A DNA stretch of 64,000 bases, taken from the NCBI RefSeq assembly GCF_004114695.1, contig NZ_CP035310.1, positions 1,347,501-1,411,500 of the forward strand, written 5' to 3'. This DNA is from Erythrobacter sp. HKB08. GTDB lineage: Bacteria; Pseudomonadota; Alphaproteobacteria; Sphingomonadales; Sphingomonadaceae. The position numbers and the translations under genes were made by a program. How positions within the stretch are numbered: position 1 is the stretch's first letter; each line of letters opens with the position of its first letter. This document shows positions 1 to 7,718 of the stretch, piece after piece. The notes under the pieces were generated by a model. That model saw only the letters and a program-made list of their open reading frames with translations, was not told where the DNA came from and made no database searches.

Positions 1-579
1 GGCGGCCTGCTCGTATTCGACCTGCCGAACCTGCCGGTGATGGGCGGCGGCAACGTGATCCTGCGCCGCAATCTCGTGGTCGACAACGACACGGCGAATT
101 TCGCGCCGCCGGGCAATATCGTCGCCGGCGTAAGGCGCGGAACGGGCATCCTGGTGATGGCCAACGACGGCGTGCTGGTCGAGGACAACATCCTCGAAAA
201 CAATCCCACGGCGCATGTGATGGTGATCGCCTACACCCAGCCCTACGAGGACGAGCGCTACAATCCCTTCGCGCGCAATGTCGTTGTCGGCGAGAACACA
301 TTCGGTCGGGGCGGCGACGATCCGCAGCTCGATGGCGGCGAGATGCTGGTCGCAGCCTTCGGCGGCTCGCTGCCGCCGGTCATGTGGGACGGCGTGGCCG
401 AAGGCGATACCGGCCTGACCGTGGTCGATGGCGTTGCCGGCTGGTCGCTCAATCTCTCATCGCCCGGACAGGACCCCGCAACCGGTTCGCCCGGACCGCT
501 GCAGGTCGCGCAGCCGAGCTATGAATTCGACACCGCATCGGTGGGCGCACCGGCTGAACTGGAGGCGCGGATCAAGTGA
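1..579 (+). CDS. Parallel beta-helix repeat protein, C-terminal part (5' end outside window)
   Basis: The start of this gene lies before the window; 192 codons are visible, open from base 1. The protein has short alternating hydrophobic/asparagine-rich repeats (such as NVILRRNLVVDND and GVLVEDNILENNP), as in right-handed parallel beta-helix proteins of the pectate-lyase fold. The last ~70 residues leave the repeat pattern. The next gene, a diheme cytochrome of the SO_2930 type, begins inside the stop codon (GTGA overlap). Beta-helix proteins of the TIGR03805 type are known to be encoded beside that cytochrome family, and the pairing is the main basis for this call. The protein is probably exported, but the signal region is not visible. 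No catalytic residue can be assigned and the substrate is unknown. Confidence 0.75.
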   Translation, partial: GGLLVFDLPNLPVMGGGNVILRRNLVVDNDTANFAPPGNIVAGVRRGTGILVMANDGVLVEDNILENNPTAHVMVIAYTQPYEDERYNPFARNVVVGENTFGRGGDDPQLDGGEMLVAAFGGSLPPVMWDGVAEGDTGLTVVDGVAGWSLNLSSPGQDPATGSPGPLQVAQPSYEFDTASVGAPAELEARIK

Positions 580-1622
580 AACGCGGAGCTGCCCTCCTGC
601 TGGCCGCTGCCATCGCCGCCCTGTCGGCGGTTGCGACATCCGGTGCTGATGGCGGAGCCCGCGTGGATGTGACGCAGGAGCCCGGGCCGGTCAGTGTCAA
701 TGGTCACCAGATCGCCAACGGCCTGCCGAGATTGCTGTCGCACTACGGCTTTTTCAGCGACCTTGCCGGTCAAGCGCCAGCTTACCCCGTCACGGAATAT
801 CGCCTCAACACGCCGTTATTTTCCGACGGGGCGGAAAAACTCCGCTTCGTATATGTGCCGGGCGGCGAGAAGGTGTCCTTCGACGAGGCGGGCAGGCTGC
901 AATTCCCGGTCGGCAGCGCGCTGATCAAGACCTTCGCTTTCGGCAAAGGCGCGGACCGGCGGCTGATCGAAACGAGGGTGCTGCTCCACCGCACCGATGG
1001 CTGGATCGCGCTGCCCTATCGCTGGAACGAGGAGCAGACCGACGCGACGCTCGTCGTCGCAGGTGCGCGCGAAGATGTCGTGACGCCTTCGGGCGAGGCG
1101 ATCAGCTACCGCATCCCCAACAAGAACCAATGCAAGGAATGCCACGGTCAGAACGATGCGGTGGTGCCGATCGGCCCGCGCATCCAGAACCTGCACCCCG
1201 CCATGGTCATCGGCCTTACCGGTGACCAGCCGCAGGGCACGAACACTTTTCCGGTCTGGGAGCATCGCGCCGATGCGCCGGTAGATGCCGCCGCGCGCGC
1301 CTATCTCGACGTCAATTGCGCGCATTGCCATCGCCCCGGATCGACCGCATCGAACAGCGGGCTCGACCTGCGCTGGGAACAGGACGATCCCCAGGCGATC
1401 GGCTTGATGAAGCGGCCTGTTGCAGCGGGCAGGGGCTCGGGCAATCTCCTGTTCGATATCGTCCCGGGCGAGCCGGAACAGTCGATCCTGCTGCACCGCA
1501 TGGCAAGTCCGGAACCCGGTGTCGCGATGCCGGAGCTGGGTAAGTCGACGATCGATCATGACGGTGTCGAGATCGTCAGGCGCTGGATTGCCGGGATGCC
1601 AGCGCAGACGCGCGCGGAATGA
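576..1622 (+). CDS. SO_2930-family diheme c-type cytochrome
   Basis: This 348-residue protein starts at a GTG that overlaps the stop of the beta-helix gene by four bases. Residues 1-24 form a signal peptide (KRGAALLLAAAIAALSAVA), so it should act in the periplasm. Two CxxCH heme c motifs are present: CKECH at 186-190 and CAHCH at 248-252. The long non-heme region before the first motif and the length fit the TIGR03806/SO_2930 family. The role is probably periplasmic electron transfer together with the beta-helix partner, but the redox partner and substrate are unknown. The alpha/beta hydrolase downstream follows after 35 bases and may belong to the same transcript. Confidence 0.85.
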   Translation: MKRGAALLLAAAIAALSAVATSGADGGARVDVTQEPGPVSVNGHQIANGLPRLLSHYGFFSDLAGQAPAYPVTEYRLNTPLFSDGAEKLRFVYVPGGEKVSFDEAGRLQFPVGSALIKTFAFGKGADRRLIETRVLLHRTDGWIALPYRWNEEQTDATLVVAGAREDVVTPSGEAISYRIPNKNQCKECHGQNDAVVPIGPRIQNLHPAMVIGLTGDQPQGTNTFPVWEHRADAPVDAAARAYLDVNCAHCHRPGSTASNSGLDLRWEQDDPQAIGLMKRPVAAGRGSGNLLFDIVPGEPEQSILLHRMASPEPGVAMPELGKSTIDHDGVEIVRRWIAGMPAQTRAE

Positions 1623-1657
1623 TCGTCCGGGGCTGACGAGGAAGGAAGCAAACGACA

Positions 1658-2626
1658 ATGCTGAAATGGACCTTGCGCATTCTCGGAGTGCTTCTCGCGA
1701 TCCTTGTCATCGCGTTCCTGCTCTTTCGCGCGCCAGATACCGACCCGGCAGAGATGCGCGCGAAATACGGCGGTGAGAGCTCGCAGTTCGTCGCGCTCGA
1801 CAAGGGTCTCGAAGTGCATTTGCGCGACGAAGGTCCGCGCGATGCGCCCGCGATCATCCTGCTCCACGGCTCGAACGCCGACCTGCATACGTGGCAGGCA
1901 TGGGCAGACGGCCTTGCCGAGAAGTACCGCGTCATCCGTTTCGACCAGCGCGGCCACGGCCTGACCGGCGGCACCGCAGACGAGGACTACGCCACCGCCG
2001 CCTATGTCGCGGATGTCGACCGGGTGGCGGATCATCTCGGGCTCGAGAAATTCGTCCTGGCGGGCAATTCGATGGGCGGCGGGATCGCGATGCAATATGC
2101 GCTGGACCGCCCGGAACGGTTGGCTGGACTCGTCCTCGTCGATGCGGGCGGGGCACCAGTGAAGCGGGAAGGGGGCGGCAACATGGCCTTCACCCTTGCG
2201 CGCATCCCGGGCGTAAGCAGCCTCGTCAGCCAGATCCTCCCGCGTTCGCTCGTCGAGCGGAGCCTCAAGCAGAGCGTCTCGAACCAGGATGTCGTGACCG
2301 AAGAAGCGGTCGACCGATATTGGGAGCTGGCGCGCTATCCCGGCAACCGTACCGCGACCCGCCAGCGCTTCGGGCGGAGCTATTCGACCTTCACGCCCGA
2401 GCAGATTGCGCAGGCGAAGGTTCCGACATTGGTGGTCTGGGGGGAAGAGGACAGCCTGATCCCCTATTCGGCAGCGCAATGGTACATGGAGCACTTGCCC
2501 AATGCGACGCTCGCCAATTTTCCCGGCATCGGACACCTTCCGCAGGAAGAAGCGCCCGAACAGTCGCTCGCAGCGCTCACTTCGTGGCTGGACGGCTTGC
2601 AATTGACCGCCGTTGCGGAAAATTAA
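1658..2626 (+). CDS. Alpha/beta hydrolase, membrane-anchored
   Basis: This 322-residue hydrolase has an N-terminal hydrophobic segment (about 4-23) that likely anchors it in the inner membrane with the catalytic domain in the periplasm. The fold signatures are in order: an oxyanion HGSN motif at 70-73, the nucleophile elbow GNSMGG with Ser138, acid Asp265 in WGEEDSLIP, and base His293 in GIGHLP. The triad is complete. A GAGGAAGGA ribosome-binding sequence precedes the ATG. It lies 35 bases after the diheme cytochrome on the same strand. The substrate is unknown; the family includes esterases, lactonases and C-C hydrolases. Confidence 0.85.
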   Translation: MLKWTLRILGVLLAILVIAFLLFRAPDTDPAEMRAKYGGESSQFVALDKGLEVHLRDEGPRDAPAIILLHGSNADLHTWQAWADGLAEKYRVIRFDQRGHGLTGGTADEDYATAAYVADVDRVADHLGLEKFVLAGNSMGGGIAMQYALDRPERLAGLVLVDAGGAPVKREGGGNMAFTLARIPGVSSLVSQILPRSLVERSLKQSVSNQDVVTEEAVDRYWELARYPGNRTATRQRFGRSYSTFTPEQIAQAKVPTLVVWGEEDSLIPYSAAQWYMEHLPNATLANFPGIGHLPQEEAPEQSLAALTSWLDGLQLTAVAEN

Positions 2627-2719
2627 GGCGCGTCCGTCCATTCAGGGCGGGAATCCAAGTATAAACCATCAGGGAATCCGGCGGACGAGCGCTTCGCCGG
2701 CACAACAGGGGAATTTCGC

Positions 2720-3412
2720 GTGCGCAAGCTCGGGATGATTGGCGGCATGAGCTGGGTGTCGACGCACACCTACTACGAATGCATCAATCGCTACGTCCAG
2801 AAGCGGACAAGTCCGATGAGCAGTGCACCGCTGCTCATCGAAAGCCTCGATTTCGCGCAACTCTATGGCCTGCGCGAAGCGAGCGATTGGCAGCGCGCGG
2901 CACAGACCCTCTCTGAAAGCGCGAAACGGCTGGAAGGCGCCGGGGCTGAGCAGATCATCATCTGCGCCAATTCGATGCACCGCGTTTACGACGATGTCGC
3001 CGCCAGCGTTTCGGTGCCCATCCTCCATATCGCCGAATGCGTCGGCGAACGCATGGCGAAGGACGGTGTGAAGAACGCGGCCCTGATCGGAACACGCAAT
3101 GTCATGACCGAAAGCTTCTATCGTGAGCGGCTCGTGAAGCACGGCGTGGATCTTCCCGCACCCGAAGTGCAGAACGTGGAACTGCTCGATCGCTACATCT
3201 ACGAAGAGCTGATGGTCGGGAAGGCGACGCGCGATGCCGAGCGGGCGCTGAAGACGATCATCACGAAGAAGGCGCAGGATGGCGCGAAGGCTATCGTCCT
3301 CGCCTGCACCGAGCTCGAGCTGGTCGTAGATACGCGGGCCAATGTGCTGCCGATCTACGATTCGGCGCGGATCCACTGCGAGGCCGCGGCGGAATGGATT
3401 ATTGCCGGATAA
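2720..3412 (+). CDS. Aspartate/glutamate racemase family protein
   Basis: The protein has 230 residues, the usual length for PLP-independent amino-acid racemases of the Asp/Glu/hydantoin family. It shows the N-terminal GMIGGMSW motif and two catalytic cysteines, Cys82 in ICANSMH and Cys196 in ACTELEL, which would act as the acid/base pair inverting the alpha carbon. No signal peptide is present, so it is cytoplasmic. The GTG start at 2720 sits just before the conserved GMIGG motif; an ATG 18 bases later would cut into it. It appears to be a single-gene unit. The amino acid used (aspartate, glutamate or another) cannot be told from sequence alone. Confidence 0.85.
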   Translation: MRKLGMIGGMSWVSTHTYYECINRYVQKRTSPMSSAPLLIESLDFAQLYGLREASDWQRAAQTLSESAKRLEGAGAEQIIICANSMHRVYDDVAASVSVPILHIAECVGERMAKDGVKNAALIGTRNVMTESFYRERLVKHGVDLPAPEVQNVELLDRYIYEELMVGKATRDAERALKTIITKKAQDGAKAIVLACTELELVVDTRANVLPIYDSARIHCEAAAEWIIAG

Positions 3413-3540
3413 AGTCGAGATACAGTATTTGATTTCAAGCGGAACGAAATTCGTGGTGAATTGCCACTAGAAACCGGTTGCAATCACAATTCCACCTGTC
3501 AGTCTGTCTGCCTCCAATTCTTGGAACGGGACTGAAAAAC

Positions 3541-4671
3541 ATGACAACGAAATGGGTCGGCCGCTTTGTGGTCGCTAGCGGCGTCGCACTTGCCGCAGCA
3601 GCCTTCTCGACGCCCGCAGCGGCGCAGAAGATCGAAAACAGCTACATCTGCGTGTTCAAGGCGAACGCTGTCGCCAAGGACGCCGTGCCGGGGGAGGCAC
3701 GCCGTTCGGTCAATGCGCAGGGCGGGCAGGTCAAGCACGTCTACCGGCACGCTATTCGCGGCTTCGCGGCCAACATGAATGCGCGCGCGGTCGAGAACAT
3801 GCGCCGCGCCAATCCGCGCATCGCCTATTGCGAGCAGGACCAGGTGATGACCGGCTTCCCGAAACCGGACAAGCCCGGCAAGCCGGGTGGCGGTGACGGC
3901 GGCGGCGGTGGCGGCACCTCGACGCAGCAGACGCCCTGGGGCATCACCCGCGTCAACGGCGGCGTCTCGGGCGCGACCGGCCGTGCTTTCGTCATCGACA
4001 GCGGAATCGACGGTTCGCACCCCGACCTCAACGTCAATGAAGGGCTCAGCGCCTACTTCGTTGGTCGTAACTGGGACGACCAGAATGGTCACGGCACCCA
4101 CGTCGCAGGCACCATCGCGGCGATCGACAATAACATCGGCGTCGTCGGCGTCGCTGCCGGCGCCGAAGTGGTCGCCGTGCGCGTGCTCGACCGTCGCGGT
4201 TCGGGCTCGACCAGCGGCGTCATCGCCGGCGTCGACTATGTCGCGTCGGTCGGCCAGCAGGGCGACGTTGCCAACATGTCGCTCGGTGGCGGTATCTCCA
4301 CCACGCTCGACAATGCTGTCGTGAACGCTTCGGGCACGGTGAAGTTCGTTCTTGCCGCCGGTAACGAAAACCAGGACGCGAACAATTCGTCGCCTGCCCG
4401 TGCCAATGGCAACAACATCTACACCGTCTCGGCGATGGATTCGTCCGACCGCATCGCGAGCTTCTCGAACTACGGCAACCCGCCGGTCGATTTTGCGGAG
4501 CCGGGCGTGTCGATCCTGTCGACCTACAAGGGCGACGGTTATGCCACGCTCAGCGGTACCTCGATGGCTGCACCGCACCTCGCGGGCATCCTGCTGCTCG
4601 GCCAGGTCCGCAGCGGCGGCCAGCTGGCTACCGACAAGGACAACACGAAGGACACGATCGGCATCCACTGA
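3541..4671 (+). CDS. Secreted subtilisin-like serine protease (S8A, proteinase K type)
   Basis: The 376-residue preproprotein has a signal peptide (1-29, ending in AAAQ), an I9-like propeptide (about 34-105), a Gly/Pro-rich linker (about 108-126) and a catalytic domain. The triad is complete: Asp153 in VIDSGIDGSHPD, His187 in NGHGTHVAGT and Ser341 in SGTSMAAPH, with the oxyanion Asn275 in LAAGNE. I chose the ATG at 3541 because it begins directly with the signal peptide; a TTG 63 bases upstream would add a non-signal leader. There is no C-terminal secretion or PPC domain, so after propeptide removal the enzyme is probably periplasmic or released. A strong hairpin terminator follows. Confidence 0.9.
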   Translation: MTTKWVGRFVVASGVALAAAAFSTPAAAQKIENSYICVFKANAVAKDAVPGEARRSVNAQGGQVKHVYRHAIRGFAANMNARAVENMRRANPRIAYCEQDQVMTGFPKPDKPGKPGGGDGGGGGGTSTQQTPWGITRVNGGVSGATGRAFVIDSGIDGSHPDLNVNEGLSAYFVGRNWDDQNGHGTHVAGTIAAIDNNIGVVGVAAGAEVVAVRVLDRRGSGSTSGVIAGVDYVASVGQQGDVANMSLGGGISTTLDNAVVNASGTVKFVLAAGNENQDANNSSPARANGNNIYTVSAMDSSDRIASFSNYGNPPVDFAEPGVSILSTYKGDGYATLSGTSMAAPHLAGILLLGQVRSGGQLATDKDNTKDTIGIH

Positions 4672-4692
4672 TCGCATGTCCTTATGCACAAG

Positions 4693-4724
4693 GGGCCGTC
4701 CGGTATCGCACCGGGCGGCCCTTT
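4693..4724 (+). terminator. Rho-independent terminator after the subtilase gene
   Basis: An 11-bp stem (GGGCCGTCCGG with CCGGGCGGCCC, one G-T pair) encloses a 7-base loop and is followed by TTT. It lies 22 bases after the stop of the S8 protease gene, so it should separate it from the downstream dGTPase-like gene. Confidence 0.8.
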
Positions 4725-4801
4725 CCGTTGGCTGGGTCCAATTACCGTTGCCCGATTGTTCCCGTTGTCGCCGTGGCAATGCTGACCTAAGCCGCGCAGC
4801 A

Positions 4802-5962
4802 ATGACACGAGCCAGTTTTGCAGCCGATCCAGCCAAGACACGCGGGCGCGAGTTCGACGAGAACCGCGACGGCACCCGCGGCCCCCGCAGCGAATTCCAG
4901 CGCGACCGCGACCGGATCATCCACTCGATCGCCTTCCGCCGCCTCAAGTCGAAAACGCAGGTGTTTATCGCGCCCGACGGCGATCACTTCCGCACGCGGC
5001 TGACCCATAGTCTCGAGGTCGCCCAGATCGGCCGGGTCATCGCGCGTACGCTCGGCCTCGACGAAGACCTCACCGAAGCGCTGTGTCTGGCGCACGATAT
5101 CGGCCACCCGCCTTTCGGCCATGCGGGAGAGATGGCGCTTTCACAGGCGACGGCCCGTCACGGCGGCTTCGATCACAATGCCCAGTCGCTTCGCACGCTG
5201 ATGCGACTGGAAAGCCCCTATTGCGAGCATCCGGGCCTCAACCTCACATGGGACCTGCTCGAAGGCATGGCCAAGCACAATGGCCCGATCCCGGCGGACA
5301 ACTGGGCGTTGGAAGAGCTGGACGAGGCTTTCGATCTCGAACTCGACCGCTGGCCGAGCCTGGAGGCACAGGTCGCCGCGGTCGCGGACGATATCGCTTA
5401 CGACAATCACGACATCGACGATGGGCTGCGCGCTGGTTTCCTCGATCTCGACCAGTTGCTCGAAATGGATTTCGTCGCGGACCAGTGGCGGGATGTCGAA
5501 CGCCGCTTTCCCAACGCGCCGCACGATCGCAAGATGCGCGAGCTGGTGCGCGGCCAGATCGGCCTGATGGTCAATGACGTGCTCGAGCACACGCGCGAAC
5601 TTACGCGCGACGTTTCAACCATCGAAGAGGTGCGCGGCGCGGGCCGGATGCTGGCGGGTTTCTCTCCGGCGATGGCGCGGGAAGAACGCACGCTGAAGAA
5701 GTTCATGTACGACAATCTCTATTATCACGAGGAACAGCTCGCGACGGCCGAGCGTGCCCGCGACGTGGTCGCGCGCCTTTATGCCGCCTACGAACAGGAC
5801 GAGAGTTTCCTGACGGACGGCTGGCGCGAGACGCTGCCCGATGCCGAACCGGCTCGCACACGGCATATCTCGGACTTCATCGCCGGCATGACCGATCGCT
5901 ACGCCATCGACCAGTTTGCCCGCATCTACGGCAAGCGTCCCGAGGGGCTGAGCAATGTCTGA
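4802..5962 (+). CDS. Deoxyguanosinetriphosphate triphosphohydrolase-like HD protein
   Basis: This 386-residue HD-superfamily phosphohydrolase matches dGTPase-like proteins, which hydrolyse dNTPs to deoxynucleoside and triphosphate and help balance dNTP pools. Metal ligands are visible: His69 in LTHSLEV, His98-Asp99 in LAHDIGHPPFGHAGE, with His102 and His107 in the same segment. The N-terminal block with RGPRSEFQRDRDRIIHS is also characteristic. The ATG at 4802 gives the family N terminus; the frame stays open upstream only through the subtilase region. It overlaps the next gene by 8 bases, suggesting one transcript. The exact nucleotide preference is unknown. Confidence 0.9.
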   Translation: MTRASFAADPAKTRGREFDENRDGTRGPRSEFQRDRDRIIHSIAFRRLKSKTQVFIAPDGDHFRTRLTHSLEVAQIGRVIARTLGLDEDLTEALCLAHDIGHPPFGHAGEMALSQATARHGGFDHNAQSLRTLMRLESPYCEHPGLNLTWDLLEGMAKHNGPIPADNWALEELDEAFDLELDRWPSLEAQVAAVADDIAYDNHDIDDGLRAGFLDLDQLLEMDFVADQWRDVERRFPNAPHDRKMRELVRGQIGLMVNDVLEHTRELTRDVSTIEEVRGAGRMLAGFSPAMAREERTLKKFMYDNLYYHEEQLATAERARDVVARLYAAYEQDESFLTDGWRETLPDAEPARTRHISDFIAGMTDRYAIDQFARIYGKRPEGLSNV

Positions 5963-6647
5963 TTCCATCCGCATCGTGCTGGTCGGCGCGTCCGGCCTCG
6001 TCGGCGGCGAGGTCCTCGCCGAGGCGGTCGGCAGGGCGAATATTCGCATGCTCGCTCTCGGCCGCAGGGAGGCCCGGCTCCCGACTGGCGCTACGATGGA
6101 GCAAGTCGTGGCCGACCCCGCCGAATGGGGCAAGGTGATGCAGCAGTTCCGCCCCGATGTGCTGATTAGTGCGCTCGGCACTACGATCGGCAAGCAGGGC
6201 GGCGACAAGGACAAGTTCCGCGCGGTCGACTTCAATCTCGTGGTCGATACGGCGCGAGCCGCGCATGAGGCAGGCGTCGAACGATGCGTTGCCGTAAGCT
6301 CCGCGAATGCCGATGCGAGCAGCAGGTTCTTCTACATGCAGGTCAAGGGCGAGGCCGAGCAGGCGCTGATGAAGGTCGGCTTCAAGCGTCTCGACATCCT
6401 GCGCCCTGGCCTCCTGCGCGGAAAGCGCGTGGACGACCCGCGCACGCTCGAAAGACTGGCAATGGTCGCAAGCCCGTTCACCGATCTGCTCATGCAGGGC
6501 AAATACCGTTCGGGCCGCTCGATACCGGCGCGCACGGTGGCACAAGCCGCATTGGCGCTCGCCCAGCGCAAGGCTGCGGGCAAGTTCCGCCACGAACACG
6601 ATGCGATAAGACGCGCTGCGAAGGAACTGCCGCAACTCGCTGAATAA
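5955..6647 (+). CDS. NAD(P)H-binding Rossmann-fold protein (TIP30/SDR-like)
   Basis: The 230-residue protein begins with a dinucleotide-binding loop, VLVGASGLVGGEVL (about 8-21), and keeps a YxxxK pair in FFYMQVKGE, as in atypical short-chain dehydrogenases of the HTATIP2/TIP30 and NmrA-like groups. No signal peptide is present. Its ATG lies inside the 3' end of the dGTPase-like gene (8-base overlap) and a small membrane-protein gene follows 13 bases later, so the three are likely one operon. The substrate is unknown; the family includes both enzymes and redox-sensing proteins. Confidence 0.75.
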   Translation: MSDSIRIVLVGASGLVGGEVLAEAVGRANIRMLALGRREARLPTGATMEQVVADPAEWGKVMQQFRPDVLISALGTTIGKQGGDKDKFRAVDFNLVVDTARAAHEAGVERCVAVSSANADASSRFFYMQVKGEAEQALMKVGFKRLDILRPGLLRGKRVDDPRTLERLAMVASPFTDLLMQGKYRSGRSIPARTVAQAALALAQRKAAGKFRHEHDAIRRAAKELPQLAE

Positions 6648-6660
6648 GGGGAATTTCGAT

Positions 6661-7110
6661 ATGTGGGACGGGATTTTCGGCGGCGCCAATATCTTGGCGA
6701 TGATCTGCTGGCTGGCACTTATCCTTCTGCCGCGCTGGCCTGCGCTTTTGTCGGCGCTGCTCTATCTCGGTGTCGGCCTCTTGTGCCTCGTCTACGCGGT
6801 CGGTCTCATCTCGATCGTCGGCGGCTTCGTCGATCCGGTCGGCCCCGATACCGGCTCCAACTTTTCGTCGATCGAAGGAGTGCGGGCGATCTTTGCGAGC
6901 GACGGCGGAGTGACCGTGGGGTGGGTCCACTATCTCGCTTTCGACCTGTTCGTCGGGCTGTGGATCGCCAGGGATGCCGATGCGAAGGGTTTCAACCGCT
7001 TCGTCCAAGCCCCGATCCTGCTGGCGACTTTTCTCGCCGGTCCGCTCGGGCTGTTCGTCTGGCTGATCGTGCGCGAGAAAGCGGCGCGCAAGCTCGGTCG
7101 TCCGAGCTGA
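6661..7110 (+). CDS. ABA4-like membrane protein (DUF4281)
   Basis: This 149-residue integral membrane protein has four hydrophobic segments, with the central motif GWVHYLAFDLFVGLWIARDA and a C-terminal AGPLGLFVWLIVR. These are the marks of the ABA4-like (DUF4281) family. Plant ABA4 is needed for neoxanthin formation, and bacterial members occur in carotenoid-producing alphaproteobacteria, but their bacterial function is not established. No carotenoid gene is in this window, so a pigment role is only a possibility. The gene ends before a cluster of three hairpins. Confidence 0.75.
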   Translation: MWDGIFGGANILAMICWLALILLPRWPALLSALLYLGVGLLCLVYAVGLISIVGGFVDPVGPDTGSNFSSIEGVRAIFASDGGVTVGWVHYLAFDLFVGLWIARDADAKGFNRFVQAPILLATFLAGPLGLFVWLIVREKAARKLGRPS

Positions 7111-7129
7111 CAATGGAACCGGAATCAAG

Positions 7130-7197
7130 AGCGCCCGCCGGGAGGGGGATCCGGCGAGCGCTTGCGACCCTCATGGGGTCAGGCCTTCGTTGGGCCT
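7130..7197. terminator. Three tandem hairpins between convergent genes
   Basis: Three inverted repeats lie back to back between the ABA4-like gene (+) and the entericidin gene (-). The first is AGCGCCCGCCGG/CCGGCGAGCGCT (7130-7162, one mismatch, 9-base loop). The second is GACCC/GGGTC (7166-7180). The third is AGGCC/GGCCT (7181-7197). None has a clear T-run, so a bidirectional or RNA-stabilising terminator role is inferred from position and structure only. Confidence 0.5.
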
Positions 7198-7203
7198 AGA
7201 TGA

Positions 7204-7332
7204 TCAGGTTTCGTCGTCGACTGCGTCGGCAGCAGACTTGAGGTCGGCACTCACGCCGCGCACCGTGTTGCAGGCGGTCGCGCTGAGCGCCATGACGCCG
7301 AGGCTCGCAGCCAGGATAATCTTGCGGATCAT
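7204..7332 (-). CDS. Entericidin A/B family lipoprotein
   Basis: This 42-residue lipoprotein starts with MIRKIILAASLGVMALSA and has a lipobox ending in Cys21, followed by NTVRG and a short helix (ADLKSAADAVDD), the typical entericidin pattern. The mature peptide would be only 22 residues, lipid-anchored in the envelope. In E. coli, EcnA/EcnB act as an antidote/toxin pair linked to stress; in alphaproteobacteria single copies are common and their role is unclear. An AAAGGA sequence sits correctly before the ATG. No second entericidin gene is nearby. Confidence 0.85.
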   Translation of the reverse strand: MIRKIILAASLGVMALSATACNTVRGVSADLKSAADAVDDET

Positions 7333-7441
7333 GGTTGTTCCTTTCCGGCCCTTGCGGCCACTCGAATGATCAACCGACGATATGCCGCGCGGGTTCCCGC
7401 AGCACAATGACTAGCTTGAAGGATGCGTTGGTCTGCCCCAC

Positions 7442-7681
7442 ATGCGCGGCGTGGAATTGCTGCGTTTCCTGACCTTTGCGAGCGACGCCGAAATTGCGGG
7501 CGTCTGGGGCCTCGGATTCGTGCTTCTGGCGGTGATCGCGGGATTTGCGGAACATCGCCGCACAAAGCGCGCGCGAATCGAAAGCGTAGGATGGGTCCCG
7601 TGGTTCGGCATTTCCCTGCTGAGCCTGATCATCGGCGCAGGGCTCATCGCCCTGTCCGTGAAGGGGATCGCAGCGGGGTAG
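7442..7681 (+). CDS. Small two-helix membrane protein of unknown function
   Basis: The 79-residue protein has two predicted membrane segments (roughly 18-36 and 51-72) separated by a basic loop, HRRTKRARIE, which should face the cytoplasm. I do not recognise the family. It is divergent from entericidin and convergent with cpaF. The codon pattern and the clear hydrophobic segments favour a real gene, but there is no independent support. Confidence 0.5.
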   Translation: MRGVELLRFLTFASDAEIAGVWGLGFVLLAVIAGFAEHRRTKRARIESVGWVPWFGISLLSLIIGAGLIALSVKGIAAG

Positions 7682-7686
7682 GGCGC

Positions 7687-7718
7687 AGGTCTCTTTAGAG
7701 AGCAGGTCTCCTTAGAGA
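7687..7718. repeat. 17-base tandem duplication at the 3' end of cpaF
   Basis: Two copies of AGGTCTC(T/C)TTAGAGA lie at 7687-7701 and 7704-7718, a period of 17 bases with one mismatch. Each copy contains a small palindrome (TCTC..AGAGA). The copy nearer the gene includes the cpaF stop codon (TAA on the minus strand at 7712-7714). Confidence 0.8.

Noticed and set aside
3478-3540. A TTG start for the subtilase 63 bases upstream
   Set aside because: It adds a leader before a clear signal peptide. The ATG at 3541 begins the signal peptide directly.
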